This document shows positions 46,901-58,328 of a stretch of DNA of 64,000 nucleotides, in pieces; positions within the stretch are counted from its first letter, which is position 1, and the number at the start of each line of letters is the position of its first letter. The notes beneath the pieces were generated by a model. It did not search any database. It saw only the letters and a program-made list of their open reading frames with translations, and had not been told where the DNA came from. The stretch is from Rotaria socialis. Its lineage: Eukaryota; Rotifera; Eurotatoria; Philodinida; Philodinidae. The DNA is taken from the NCBI GenBank assembly GCA_905331475.1, contig CAJNYU010002210.1, positions 117,313 through 181,312 of the forward strand, in the 5' to 3' direction. The position numbers and the translations under genes were made by a program.

Positions 46901-49900
46901 TATGACTACTAGGCAATGAATAGGTGATCATGGTAGATATATTATTCATCAGATCTTTGAAAAAATCTTGAATTTCAATTAAGCTTATGGGTATTTTATA
47001 GAAAACATATTGTAAATTATTTCGTGAATTATCATCTATTCTATTCTATCTGTTAGATTTATAAGCATTATAGCTACTTTATGTCATCAAATTGTTTCTT
47101 CTATTTTCTTCGTTTTGTTAACTTTCTCTCTCAAATATCATAATATCTATGCAAAACATCTCTATGGTAAATAGACGAGTAATTTCTGAAGTATTTTATT
47201 GACTTGTCTTCGGCATGCTTCCTAAAATTTAGACTCATCTCATTCCAGGACGAGACAAGGCGAGGAAATTCAACATATTCCAAATCTCTTATACACACAG
47301 GCACGCACATTAAAACTAAATACAATTGAGTTTACGCAATGAATCGTTCATGTGCTACGTTGTAAATAATGTTTTTGTTATTCATCTTGATTTTCATTTC
47401 TCTATTGCACACTTATCATTACTCGTATATATCCGATAAATGCAAGTCACCTAAAGTAAAAAATGCTGCAAGAGCATTGTCCAGAATTCTTTCATAATGG
47501 ATTTAAAGAATTATCTAAGCGTTGTAATATCAAACATGTCATAAATTTTATACTTAATATCACAAAAATAACAGAAACGATGAAGTCTATTTAACTACCG
47601 ATAGGTATTCGAATGGAAAAAATACTACTGCTGTTCGTTCTAGGCATGCACCAGTCGGGAACTGAGATTGGTGCATCCCTATACTGTTCTTCTCATACAT
47701 TTTAAACCTTTTCTTCGATAGCTCCATTCAGTATTTCGCGTAAATATACCGCATAATGCGTCAAGTTCTTGACAATCTCTCTATATATAGTAGCGTAAAA
47801 AATAAAATAAATATAATAATTAAAACAAAAAAAACGCAGCAAAGGAAGTAGGAAAGAAAGAATTCAGTTGATTTCTTGCAGAGATGGGCAACTCCAAGTC
47901 GGAGTTGGAGTTAACTCCGGAGTTGCCACTATTTTTCACAGGAGTTGAAGGTGAACGTATTAATACATAGGTGGAGTTGGAGGGGAGTTGGATTTGATAC
48001 ATTTTGTCAACTCCAATTCAACTCCTTTTGTTGTAGTAACTTGTTCAGTAAAAATGAGAAAAACTAAGAGTGAAATATCGATTTCAGAAGCTATTGCAAA
48101 AGAGTACTACTTTTCAAGATAAGATCAGATAGGAGGCGACTTTTTACAGTCCGTACTACAGCCAGATTTTCAAAAACCTTAAATTGGAGTTGAACTGAAG
48201 TCAAAGTTGGAGTGGAGTGGAGTGGAGTTGCCCATCTCTGATTCCTTTAATATTTTTATAATTGTTTTGTTGAAAATATGACTTTAGGGCAAAATTGGGT
48301 ATATGGATAAAGCAAAAGAAATATTTGAAAAAAATCTTCAACCAGATCAAGCAATGCATAATTCGATGAGTCAGTTGATTTATATTTATTTTTCTTTGAG
48401 ATAAATCTTCTATGATCTATTAAATTTTAGTTCATGGTTATGGTTTAAATGGAAAATCTGTTGAAGCAATTCAACATTATCATCGATTGCCAAAAGATTT
48501 TATCGATGAAATAACTAATATTTCTGTTTTAAATGCATGCTCTCATTCGGGATTGATTGATGAAGCTTGCTCTATCTTTCAAAGTATTCGAAATAAAACA
48601 GAAACTATTTATAGTGCAATGGTAGATATATATTAAGAAATTTTCTTCTTCAAATTTTCATTTTTCTATTTCTTTAGATTGATTGCTTTAGTCGTGGATC
48701 ATTTTTTGAAGAAGCACAAAAACTAATTGATGAATATGAACATTCTCATCCACCTAGTGTGTCAATGTATAGTTAGTATTGTTGAAATGCTTTTAACATT
48801 CTGGGTGAACCTATTGATTATGTAATCGACAATAGAGAGTAGGCCAAAAGTAAAGCAAAAACAATAAACAATTGAATATTTCTGTTAAGGAGCGAACCAA
48901 TAGACTTACTTATTTTGTTTGTTTACTACTGATAAAGATATGTACATATTTCATATCGATGTTGAAAAGAATCGTGAAAAATGATGTTTAAATGTCACTA
49001 TGAATTTCAACAAAAGAGAGAATTGTAATCGTTTTCAATGATTAGATATTAGTTGTTGATCTAGATTTTTCGTTCGAAAAAGGTAAACCAAACTTCCTTA
49101 ATAGAAAATTTTTTCTTCACAGAGATGTTTTCATGTCTATTTTTGTCTTTTTGAATAAACATTGAAAACAAACCAAGTCAAAGTTAGCCGAATATAATTC
49201 GATTCGTCTCTATAAAACTTTTGACTTCTGAATAGTTATCTTATATTTTCAATTAGTTAGTCGAATTTCGTCTAAAAAACTTAATAACTATTGATTTATC
49301 AAAATAACATAAATATTACGATTAAAATCTTAAGCTAAAATTAATTTTTTTAGTATTTCTATTAGTTCGACCGAAACTTAAATGATTTGATTTCACTCAA
49401 TTTGAGTTAAAAAACCGTTTTTAAGAGTTAGTCAAGACCAAACCAAACTGCATTCTGAAAAACTCAGTCTATTTTAGTCATTGATTTCGAAGATAGAATA
49501 AATAATAATGATAGATGTATGACATTAGTGATAGCTAATAAAATAAATATTAAAGATAATTAAGCGAGTAAAAAACACTGTTCATTACTTATTTTTGTTG
49601 TAGAGAATGTGCATCTTTATATACATTTAATGATGCATAATTATAATTATAGTCTTACTATATTCACTGATCATATTAAATAATAAATATTTTATTTCAT
49701 TCTTAATAAAATTATGCATATAGACGCTTTTTCGAGTACAGAATATGAATTGTTTGACCAACGTTATCCGTCCAATGTAGTTGATACTTGATTTCAATAT
49801 TGAAAAATTCACAAGAGCAATCATTTGCAATTAGAAAATTCAACTGTAATTCATATTACTAAATCATGGCAGTTAGATAACGTAAAAATAAGATTATTGG

Positions 49901-52048
49901 TGTATCATTAAAAAGAGTTCAACGTCGTCTAAGAGTGTTTCTCAAAATTTTCATTCGAAAGAAAAATATTTTATTATATGGAATAATACCAATGGTGCAA
50001 AAAAGTCGATAGTATAACAGAAGTCGAAAACGAAATATTGATATTCTGTTGATTGAGTAAGAAATTCGGTTTCTTTGTTTCATAAATTAGTGTTGCTAGA
50101 AGTTTAAGGTGATTTAAGTTATCGATAATATACGGAGAAGTTGACTATATTACTGAGACTTTAGTTTTTGACGTAAACCCTTTATATATATTTTTTTTCG
50201 CCAATCAAATTCAATAAATGTACCGTTAAGCACTTCCTTCTGTGAAATATGGTCTGTGAAATTAAAGAGTGATACCATTCATAAGATAATATTGAAAATA
50301 ACTGATTTCGGTACCTTTTAAATACTATAATAGATTGATCATATCTGTTTCAGCTAATATTTGTCATAAGCAAATAAAAATGTGTCGATATTTTGAATAT
50401 TGTTATAATTTGACTAAAACGCTCATTTATCTCGATGTGTTAAATCTGTTTTCGTCAGAGAAGTTTTCTTTGTTAACCATCGAGCCATTCGTATAATATC
50501 ATACGTAAAAAGTCCGTAAACAATAAAAATGATTTTCTGAATGATTAGCTTTTCCGAAAATAATAAATTACAATTTGTATGTTTATAATTGATTTTCTCT
50601 TTTAGTCAAAAATTATATGAAATCGATATTAATTGTAGTAATTAAATTCAAAGGTTTTTGGAAATATATTTTTTATAAATGATGAACAGAGTCATTTAAT
50701 GTATGAAAAATTGACAAAAACTATTTGATCTTCAAGTAATTGTGCATCAGCCATCTCAAATTTAGTTTTACTTATATTATTAACATTAGATGAGTTTTCG
50801 ATAAACTGACAGTAATAGGCATCTTTGTGAGATATTGATGAACAGTTTTCCCTTACATTAGAATTTATGGAAGGTTCTGATAAATACCTTTTTTCTTCAT
50901 AAAAGCAAGTATGGATAGAAATATTTCTTTTTTCTCCTAATGATTGTCAAAAAACCGTTTCTTTTATTTGTGGTTCAGGTCAAAACATTACAGTGATTAA
51001 TTTTAATTTTGCCGTATCCCATTCTTAAAAGAACTCATGAAATTATTCAAGGCAAAGATAAGTTTAACCTCACTGATGTAAAGCAGGACAATGTAGTCCA
51101 GTTGAGTAACGGTATCTGTTTTCTAATCGATTTTCCGACGGATAAAAATATAATGATAAGTAAATGAAAATATTTCTTTTGCGAAAAAGAAACATGCATT
51201 AAACGTTTTGAATCCCAACAATTCTTTGCTCGAATGAAATGAAAGATTATTTACGAAAACAAAATTAAATTCTAATATTGATTATTTTTATTTTTATTTT
51301 AGTGGCGTTATTATCAGGTGCTAGAAATGAAAAGAATATTCATCTATCAAAAATTGTTTATAATCGTATGAAAAAAATATTTCCTGCTGAACAGAATGCA
51401 TTAATACCAGCTGCTGTGCTTCTTGCTAATGTTTATGGATCATTAGGCGAAAATAACAAAGCATCAGAGATAAGAATTCAACTGGAGAAGTTACGTTCAA
51501 AGCATAAAAAAAGAGTCGGTCTTGCATGGGCATCAGTTAATGGACAAGTATTTGTAAGTCTACAGAAGATTAGTAATCTTTCGCATAAATGATAATAAAT
51601 AGTTTTCATTTATTTTTCACAGAAATTTCGAGCTCATGATGAGTCACATCCTCGAGCAAATGAGATTTATGCTGAAGCTGAAAAAATATCAGAAGAAATC
51701 GTTAAGCATGGTCATATATACGATTCAAGTTGGGTTACACGGCCTTTGAACCCGGACGAAACCATTGCATCAGTCCTTTGCGGTCACAGTGAAAGACTTG
51801 CCATTGCATGGTGTTTTCTTGAAAATCCTAATGCAAAGCGAATTCATGTAGCGAAAAATCTTCGTATATGTGGTGATTGCCGTATGTATCTATCTGCATC
51901 TTTCTTTTATTCTTAATTCTTATTTTGTGTAGATCGAGCGACAAAATTAATTGCTGCTATTCGTGAATGTGAAATAATTGTTCGGGATGCCCACCGAATT
52001 CATCATTTCTATACAAATGGGCAATGTTCATGCAATGATTACTTCTGA
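40965..52048 (+). CDS. DYW-type pentatricopeptide repeat (PPR) protein, plant-style RNA-editing factor
   Basis: Exons: 40965-41295, 41486-41573, 41622-41918, 45760-46056, 46120-46624, 48288-48369, 48431-48621, 48678-48771, 51303-51553, 51623-51881, 51933-52048; about 836 codons. The N-terminal two thirds are PPR repeats (for example [41 protein letters not shown]). Then come the E-like region ([19 protein letters not shown]) and a complete DYW deaminase domain: [12 protein letters not shown] (HxE active site), CGDCHRATK (zinc ligands), HRIHHFY and CSCNDYF at the very end. In plants such proteins convert C to U in organelle RNA at sites read by the repeats. Two A-run indels (41533-41541, 46369-46373) shift the frame; the rest is intact. 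Similar genes have, as I recall, been reported in bdelloids. Target unknown. Confidence 0.93.
42540..43090. repeat. Diverged direct repeats inside the intronic insertion
   Basis: Segments near 42555-42665 and 42965-43075 share CGAATAC(G/A)(A/G)AAT, GAATCTC and TTTTCG(G/C)AAAAG with TAATGTT-like words in the same order. They look like old tandem copies about 410 bp apart. Non-coding. Confidence 0.4.
43592..44543 (-). pseudogene. mariner/Tc1-like transposase, inactivated
   Basis: Reads [14 protein letters not shown], then TGA where Trp would fit, then a helix-turn-helix region ([30 protein letters not shown]) and a DDE core: [13 protein letters not shown] (first Asp), NINVWCAMS, then a frameshift near 43900, [14 protein letters not shown] (second Asp), a TAG stop, and [20 protein letters not shown] with the closing acidic residue. 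Two stops and a frameshift mean no functional protein. Sequence containing TTCTTAAAGAAACCCATTAA occurs inverted on both sides (about 43465 and 44650), marking probable long terminal repeats and an element of roughly 43390-44716. Confidence 0.85.
46625..48287. other. Large PPR intron containing a hAT MITE
   Basis: Intron between the DMW and GKIGYMDKA exons. Apart from the MITE at 47879-48240, no feature was recognised. Open frames at 47131 and 47820 have no coding signature. Confidence 0.6.
47879..48240. mobile_element. hAT-type MITE with CAGAGATGGGCAACTCC ends
   Basis: 362 bp. Both ends are the perfect inverted repeat CAGAGATGGGCAACTCC. Flanks ATTTCTTG and ATTCCTTT match at 6 of 8 positions. 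The interior consists of GGAGTTGGAGTT-type degenerate repeats in both orientations. It ends 47 bp before the next PPR exon, inside the intron near the branch-point region. Confidence 0.82.
48772..51302. other. 2.5-kb PPR intron, no recognised content
   Basis: Flanked by a good in-phase splice pair (TAT A|GT and TTTTAG|TG). AT-rich. I found no transposase, clear inverted ends or gene inside, although the size suggests an old insertion. Confidence 0.55.
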
Positions 52049-54955
52049 CGAAGAACCGAACTTTTGTTTTGTTTATTTTTTGTTCGTTTTTTTTCTAAGT
52101 AGAAAACTTCCATGAAATAAAAAAGGAGAATAACGACTTGTATTCTCATAAAATATTCAGTATAAATACTGAACTATAATAAAAAGCACTTCTCAAAACT
52201 TGTTTAGCTTCACTGTCATTTTGTTGCGTCAAGTGTATCAAAAAGTTGTAATTCACACACTTATATTGCCATTGGAAATGTAAACATATTTTATTTTTTC
52301 ATTTTTTCGAAGGAAACTTTTCAGATTTTAAAGAACTTATTCCACGTGGTAGTCTGTATAATAATCAATCATAAAATCATGAAAAAATGCCATCATATAG
52401 TTCAACGATGATCGATCATCGTCGATAAAAGAAAAACGAAATTATCGATATAGATGCGTAGCTCTCATTTAACTGCCTTCGAATCAATATATGAATGAAT
52501 TGCTAGTGTAATAAATAAAAATAGCGACTAGACAAAGAAATTCTGTTTTTTCATCAATTAGAAATTGCATAAACGGATTCTTTGCATTTCCATTGCATAA
52601 AACAATGCAATACTCAATGAGACCTGAAAAACCAGAATGATAAACAGATCAAGTAAATCAAAAGTTGGAAACAAAATTATTTTGTATTGTTATTCTTTTT
52701 AACGTTTTTGGTCGTTATTAGATATGAAAGATGGAACAATCGATCAATATTATGCTGTACCTGGAACTATTTGTTGTCTATTAGAAGAGATGACAATTTT
52801 CTAGAAATTCATTGGATTTTGTACTAGTCGAGAAAATTAAACGTATATATTCAAGAATAATCTCTAGTGTCGTGCTATAATCAATTTTTTCAAAATAATC
52901 GTTTCAATTGTACACTATAATATCGATACTTTGAAACTGTGTCAAAAACGGTTTTCAGCTAAAACTAATTTTTATTCAATGGTTCGTTTCCAGAATAATA
53001 TATGTTCAATGTATATTTTGTCTTAATCTGACAATCTTTTAAGTGATATCGATCATTTAGTAATTGATGCCATTATAGAAATTTTAAAGTATTCTCGATG
53101 AAATGATTGATTTTAATTGATTACATAAGTTCTGAACTCTGCGAAAAGATTCTTTTTTTTCCTAAATAAAATAAACATTTAAATTTTAGTCATGAAAAAA
53201 GAAAAGCGTGACTAACAAAAGATTAATATAATTATTTATGTTCAAATTCGTTATTCAGCATATATATTTCATAGATTTCAACAATACAATACTGAGATAT
53301 CAATGAAAAATGAAATTTTCTTCTTTATTCTAATAGTATTCTGTTCTTCTATGAAATTATTCTTTCAACGGTTTGATTTCGAGTCTTCGATCTATTAAAA
53401 TTTTGAAAATATCAAGGCTGAATCTAAAATTTTAATTTTAAGACAACGTTAAAATATATGTCACATGTCTACTTGGAATCGAAATCGATAGTAATTTTCA
53501 GTAGATTGATCTAAAAAATGTTCACTTTCCATGATGATGGACATTCGAATATATTTCGATTTTTGTTATGAAATAATATTGTTCATGTGATTTATTACAG
53601 CTTGTTTTTGAGCAGAGATCATCAGAGAGCACTTATTTGTCTTGTCTGACTCTGCTTCCTGAACTATACTAATGATTACTCAGTGGTATGAGCACGATAG
53701 AACGAAAGAGAAAAGTCACCCTCAAATGCAGGACTAGACAGAACAGAACACTTTAGCAGTAGAACAATCCTGTTCTGATGACGATTTCTAATTATTTTCG
53801 AATAAAGTCGTAACTATAAATTTGTCCTACGTAAAATAAACACATCATTCAGTTAAGATTCGAGATCATTTTGTTTTTTATTTGAAATATATAAAGAATT
53901 AAAAAAAACATAATTTTTATATTTGATTTCTAAATCTGTTTTTCCTTTACTGAATATGAGAAATTATCAAATAAAAAGAATGCTCTTTCAAAACTCTGAA
54001 GATTACATTTTGTGGTTATTAAAAGTTGTATAGCTGATTGCGGTTTAATAGTTACTGTTGAATATTGGCACAGCAATTATCATCCGAATATAATCAACAT
54101 TGACTAACATACAGTATTCAGCTTTGTTTGAAGCAATCAATATTTTATTATGGCTGTTGTGTGACGAAAACTATAACTAAAAGAGAGACATTTTGTATAA
54201 TAGAAAGAACTATAATCTCTTTGTTATCAACAAGTGAATGAATCTCTTATGTACTTCAAAGATCAAGGACAAATGATAAAGCTTATTCCAACGCATAATC
54301 ATAAATGTTAAGTCATTAAATCTTTCATAGAGTCATTTTCAATAGATTTTTAGTGTGAAAACTAAGGAAAGCTTTCAAAAAATCATTATTTTGAAAGTTT
54401 TGAGTATCTATAAATTTCTGTTGATAGATGATATATGCAAAGCAAAACTTAGCGAACTATTAATCAAGTATAAATTTTTGTTATATAATTTCAAGTTTAA
54501 CAATGTAAAAATTCTGAGAAAAACAATAACATAAAAGATTTAAATGAATGATGATAATATACGAAAAAGCTTATTGTTAAAAATGCAATTTAAAATATTC
54601 TATTTAGAAAATGATTTAAATAATGATCTATTCACAAAAATTCTACTTTGATTATTAGAGGATTCAAAAGTACTTGAAATACAAGAGAAATAAATATACT
54701 AGACATCGATTGTCAGAAGGAGGAAAAAACAATCGTAAAAGATAAATATTCAAGAGAGATTTTTCATCTATGTCAAGAATTTGACCAGATGAATAATAGT
54801 ACGTTTATTCTCTTTTTCTTTTATTGTTTTTTTCCTTGATATTGATGTTATTCTTTTGTTAAATATTTTCTATTTTGGCAAATGTTTGTCAAAGATAAAC
54901 AACTTTCTATAAATAATTTTCATTTAATTTTAGATACTTTATTCGAAACTTTCAA
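52049..54955. other. Intergenic stretch without recognised features
   Basis: AT-rich, with no frames of convincing composition. Part of the end (54750-54930) could hold an upstream exon of the EF-hand gene, since an acceptor (AATTTTAG) lies just before its ATG. Confidence 0.55.
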
Positions 54956-55447
54956 ATGAATCTCGAATTTACTGTAACAGAAGCTATTGTTCATAGTTTG
55001 GGAGTAATTAATGAAATTCGTTATGAATTTGAAGAATTTACTGTTGAATATGTATCAGCTGGTATAACAAATAAAAAAGAAAAACGTAGTCGAACATATG
55101 ATACAAATATAACACGAAAAGAATATAATAAATTAGCTGAACAATATCATTATGGATTATCGTTTGATAATTTCATTGTTGTTTTACGTCCATTTATGAT
55201 GGGATTTTATCAAAATGATGAATTAGAACAAGCATTTCGCATTTTAGATAAAAATAACTCGGATTCTATTGATGTTGATGATCTAGCAAATTTTTTACCA
55301 ATTATTAATGAATATGCAACTAGTGATACTTTAAAAAATTATATTAAAAAGTCGGATTTTAATTTTGATGAAAATCTATCTTATGATGAATTTCGATCAC
55401 TTATATTAAAAGGGATTGGACGTGACATGATTTGTACTCATATCTAA
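54956..55447 (+). CDS. EF-hand calcium-binding protein
   Basis: A 163-codon frame. The C-terminal half has a calmodulin-like pair: LEQAFRILDKNNSDSIDVDDL (loop ligands D, N, S, D and closing D, a full 12-residue loop) and DFNFDENLSYDEF (second loop, closing E). The N-terminal half (GLSFDNFIVVLRPFMMGF) may hold a degenerate third hand. An acceptor-like AATTTTAG lies 22 bases before the ATG, and the frame is open back to it (YFIRNFQ), so the true start could be in an upstream exon I could not identify. Probably a calcium sensor; partner unknown. Confidence 0.75.
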   Translation: MNLEFTVTEAIVHSLGVINEIRYEFEEFTVEYVSAGITNKKEKRSRTYDTNITRKEYNKLAEQYHYGLSFDNFIVVLRPFMMGFYQNDELEQAFRILDKNNSDSIDVDDLANFLPIINEYATSDTLKNYIKKSDFNFDENLSYDEFRSLILKGIGRDMICTHI

Positions 55448-56316
55448 CTAATACTAAAACATGATAAAAAACAATAACAAATCTATTTTACTCTTCAAAT
55501 ATTTTTTTAAACTCGATTCGATAGTTTATTAGAATACTAAAACTCTTTTGCGTATTTTCATATTTTATTGAAGTTAACGTTAAAATAATTCATCAGTTAA
55601 TAAATATTTCAATTTGTATGATTTTATCTTTTTTGTAGATTTCAAACATAATTAATTAATCAGACAAACACTTTAAACATTCCGTTTATCAATTGTAACG
55701 AAACTCATAAAAAAAACATTCAGAATTCAACCATGATTTTAACACAATTTTCAATTTCATTAAATAAAGTTGTATCATAAAAGCTATTGTTTTTTATATC
55801 TGAATTAAACTGACAAGCCTATTCTCCATAGTTGAAGTTTTTTCGCCTTGTCACTTGCGGAAATCTATTTAGTTTTACAGCTTTATTTAAATATGAAATA
55901 TTAGTTGATTTGTTCCCATTGACAAATATATAAACCACATGTAATACATAGCTAGAGTTTATATACGACGTGTTTATGTAGTCTGTCTCAAAGTCAACTA
56001 GTAAATACAAAGCACAGTAATTGCTAAAGTCATTATAAAATAGCATTATTATTGCTTTCTTCCAATTATTCTATCTAGTTTAACTATAGCTTTGCCATCG
56101 AACTTTTAGGACAACATCCGAAGAAAATGAAACTTGTATTGAAATCGCTTGGAAGAAAACTTATTATGATCCTTTGAAAAAGTTAATCTTTGTAAAAATT
56201 AGAGAAATTCGTCAAATAGCTACTGTAGGAATTGAACTATTTCAATAGTTCGCTTTTCTTAATTATATATTTGAAAAAAACTCAAAAATCATGAATTCTT
56301 TCCGATAAAAATAATA
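55448..56316. other. Intergenic stretch before tRNA-Met
   Basis: AT-rich with no recognised feature. The 75-codon minus-strand frame at 55819-56046 has no motif and no context. Confidence 0.55.
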
Positions 56317-56389
56317 TGCCCCGGGTGAGGATCGAACTCACGGCCTTCAGATTATGAGACTGACGCTCTACCGACTGAGCCACCGCGGC
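56317..56389 (-). tRNA. tRNA-Met (CAT anticodon), elongator type
   Basis: 73 nt without intron on the minus strand. D arm GCTC...GAGC, anticodon loop CTCATAA with CAT, T arm GTGAG TTCGATC CTCAC, and discriminator A. The anticodon-to-T-arm part matches animal elongator tRNA-Met closely. The acceptor stem is GCCGCGG against CCGGGGC, with a G-G mismatch at the fourth pair. A box (TGGCTCAGTCGG) and B box (GTTCGATCC) are present, and a short T run follows at some distance. Confidence 0.93.
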
Positions 56390-56609
56390 GGCAATCTGAG
56401 CTCTCAACTTTCAAAGGTCAAACAATGAAGTGTTGCTTTTCATCATTTTCCAGTTATATATTATGATTCATTCATTGAAGTCACAACAAACATTATAAAA
56501 TAAATGAGAACCTATAAGCAATACTTCAGGTTCCTAGTTCGATGTACTTTCTCGCCCAGAAGAGAGACACTGAGTTCACTCCTAACCCTAACCTCCATCT
56601 TATATATTG

Positions 56610-56655
56610 CCATTTATATTCGAATATCAATTAGGCAACTCATGAGCGTCATGCT
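56610..56655. repeat. Single end of the GAATATAAATG MITE family
   Basis: CATTTATATTCGAATATCAA followed by TTAGGCAACTCATGA matches the right end of the element at 8527-8664. No partner end is nearby. A related end lies at 32867. Confidence 0.55.
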
Positions 56656-56936
56656 GCTAGTATACTACCTGTTTTTTTCACTACTGTGGTATACCGACCA
56701 TGATTTAAGTAAATGTATCGTATGAAAAGAAATATAAAGAGAAGTTACTTTGGCAATTTCGAATTGCAGTTATGTTCTTAACCTAAATTCAAAACTAAGT
56801 TTAACTGAACAAGCTGAGTAGGAAAGACTACATCATTCTAATAAAAAGAAATCTCGTCAATCAACAATATATTATCAAATATAAAATAGGTAACCAAGTG
56901 AACAAGAAAATTTTTATTTATTATTTCTTTTTTTTA

Positions 56937-57764
56937 ATGAACTCAACGAATATTTGGAGAAAAAGATCGAATAATAGAAGTGAAAAAAAATCGAACAGAA
57001 TTATAAATTGTCATCATTTTAAATCAAAGAAAAAGAAAATCTTTCTAAAATTGTCAAAAGATAATTTAATAACAAATTGGATTGAAAATGAAAGTAAAAA
57101 TGAAGATAATGATGAACAAAGTCAATCATTGATTGAGTCTGACTTTATGTATAAAACATCTCAAATAAAAATAAACAGTCAAGATGAAGATAGTTTACAA
57201 CTTGAAAATTTTCAACGTTTATCAACAATGAAAAATATTATTTTTCTTGATTTAGAAAATTTCTCAAGATTTTTTCAGCACTTAATAAATCCGTTACCTG
57301 ATCAAACATATGTTATTGCATTTCAAGCTGCAAACATGAAATGGAAACCCCCGAAAAAGTTTTTTTATTAATATTTTTTCAATCAAGTGACTAACAAATA
57401 CTTTTGATTTTCTTTCTGTTTTTAAGTGATCTTGTTTATGAAAATTTATTAAATTTAAATAATTTTCAATCAATGCGGCCAAGTGGAAATCGGCATGATG
57501 CTGCTGATTTTGCTCTTGTTCTCACTGTAAATTTTTATCGAAATTTTGTTTGTCTCATATCTTATATTTCGTTTATAGTTTGGTAAACTACATGGTCTTC
57601 TACCTAAATCTATTTCATTTACAATAATTAGTGGTGATAAAGGTTTTATTGAAGTAATTCATCAATTAAAATCATCTTATCGAAGAATAAATTGGATTAA
57701 CCCTCATCAAATCTCATTTGAAAATTTTAATCAAATTTTAAATATTTCATCAACAACTTCTTAA
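56937..57764 (+). CDS. PIN-like domain protein related to the ZNF451 C-terminus
   Basis: Three exons (56937-57358, 57427-57526, 57579-57764) give about 235 residues. The first 85 are basic and low-complexity. From NIIFLDLENFSRFFQHL the protein follows the PIN-like nuclease-fold domain found at the end of vertebrate ZNF451: YVIAFQAANMKWKPP, RPSGNRHDAADFALVLT, GKLHGLLPKSISFTIISGDKGF and INWINPH. Acidic residues of the fold (D in FLDLEN, DAAD, SGDKGF) are present, so nuclease activity is possible. No zinc fingers or SUMO ligase region are seen. The ATG at 56937 is the first in frame. Role unknown. Confidence 0.8.
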
Positions 57765-58328
57765 AATTTTTGAAATTGTTTTGTTGATTTAATTAAGATT
57801 TTATTGTTTTAATTCATATTTGAGAACAGCCAGAACATTGTCGTTAGTGCCAATCAATACCTTTTTTTTGTTGCTAAAGAACTCTTTGAAAAAAGGAGCT
57901 TGTCATCGTCGATTGCTACGTAAATATGACCAATGACTGTGGATTCTGCCTCATCCATCCTCACTCTAATGAAAACATGTTTGGATATCAGTCAAATAAG
58001 CTCCGAGACATAAACAGTCGATATAGCTTGAAATTCTGAGTCTAGTGAAATCCACTTTGAGCCATTCCAAAAAATATCAAGAAGACAATAAGCAAAATTT
58101 TTTAAACAGTGACTCAAACAAGTAAATATAAATGTTTGGAAAAATGAGGTTGCACGAAGATATGTTGAATGCCTGATGACTCTAATTAGTTCAAAGTATG
58201 TCAGCATAGCTATACATTGACTTTATTTTCTGAACATTGATTTATTTATTTATTTTTGAGTTTTCAGCTCAGAGTGAGCTACTCTAACTTTATGTTCCAT
58301 TTTATCTTGTTGATTCTTATTGCACAAT
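57765..58328. other. Stretch with a possible minus-strand gene relic
   Basis: A minus-strand frame at 57992-58207 (FIFTCLSHCLKNFAYCLLDI, WNGSKWISLDSEFQ) and a following open part (AESTVIGHIYVAIDDDKLLF) look mildly protein-like, but stops intervene and no family is recognised. Confidence 0.3.

Noticed and set aside
51623..52048. DYW domain as plant or bacterial contamination
   Set aside because: It is joined by in-phase short introns to upstream exons on the same contig, with the same AT-rich codon use and rotifer-type neighbours.
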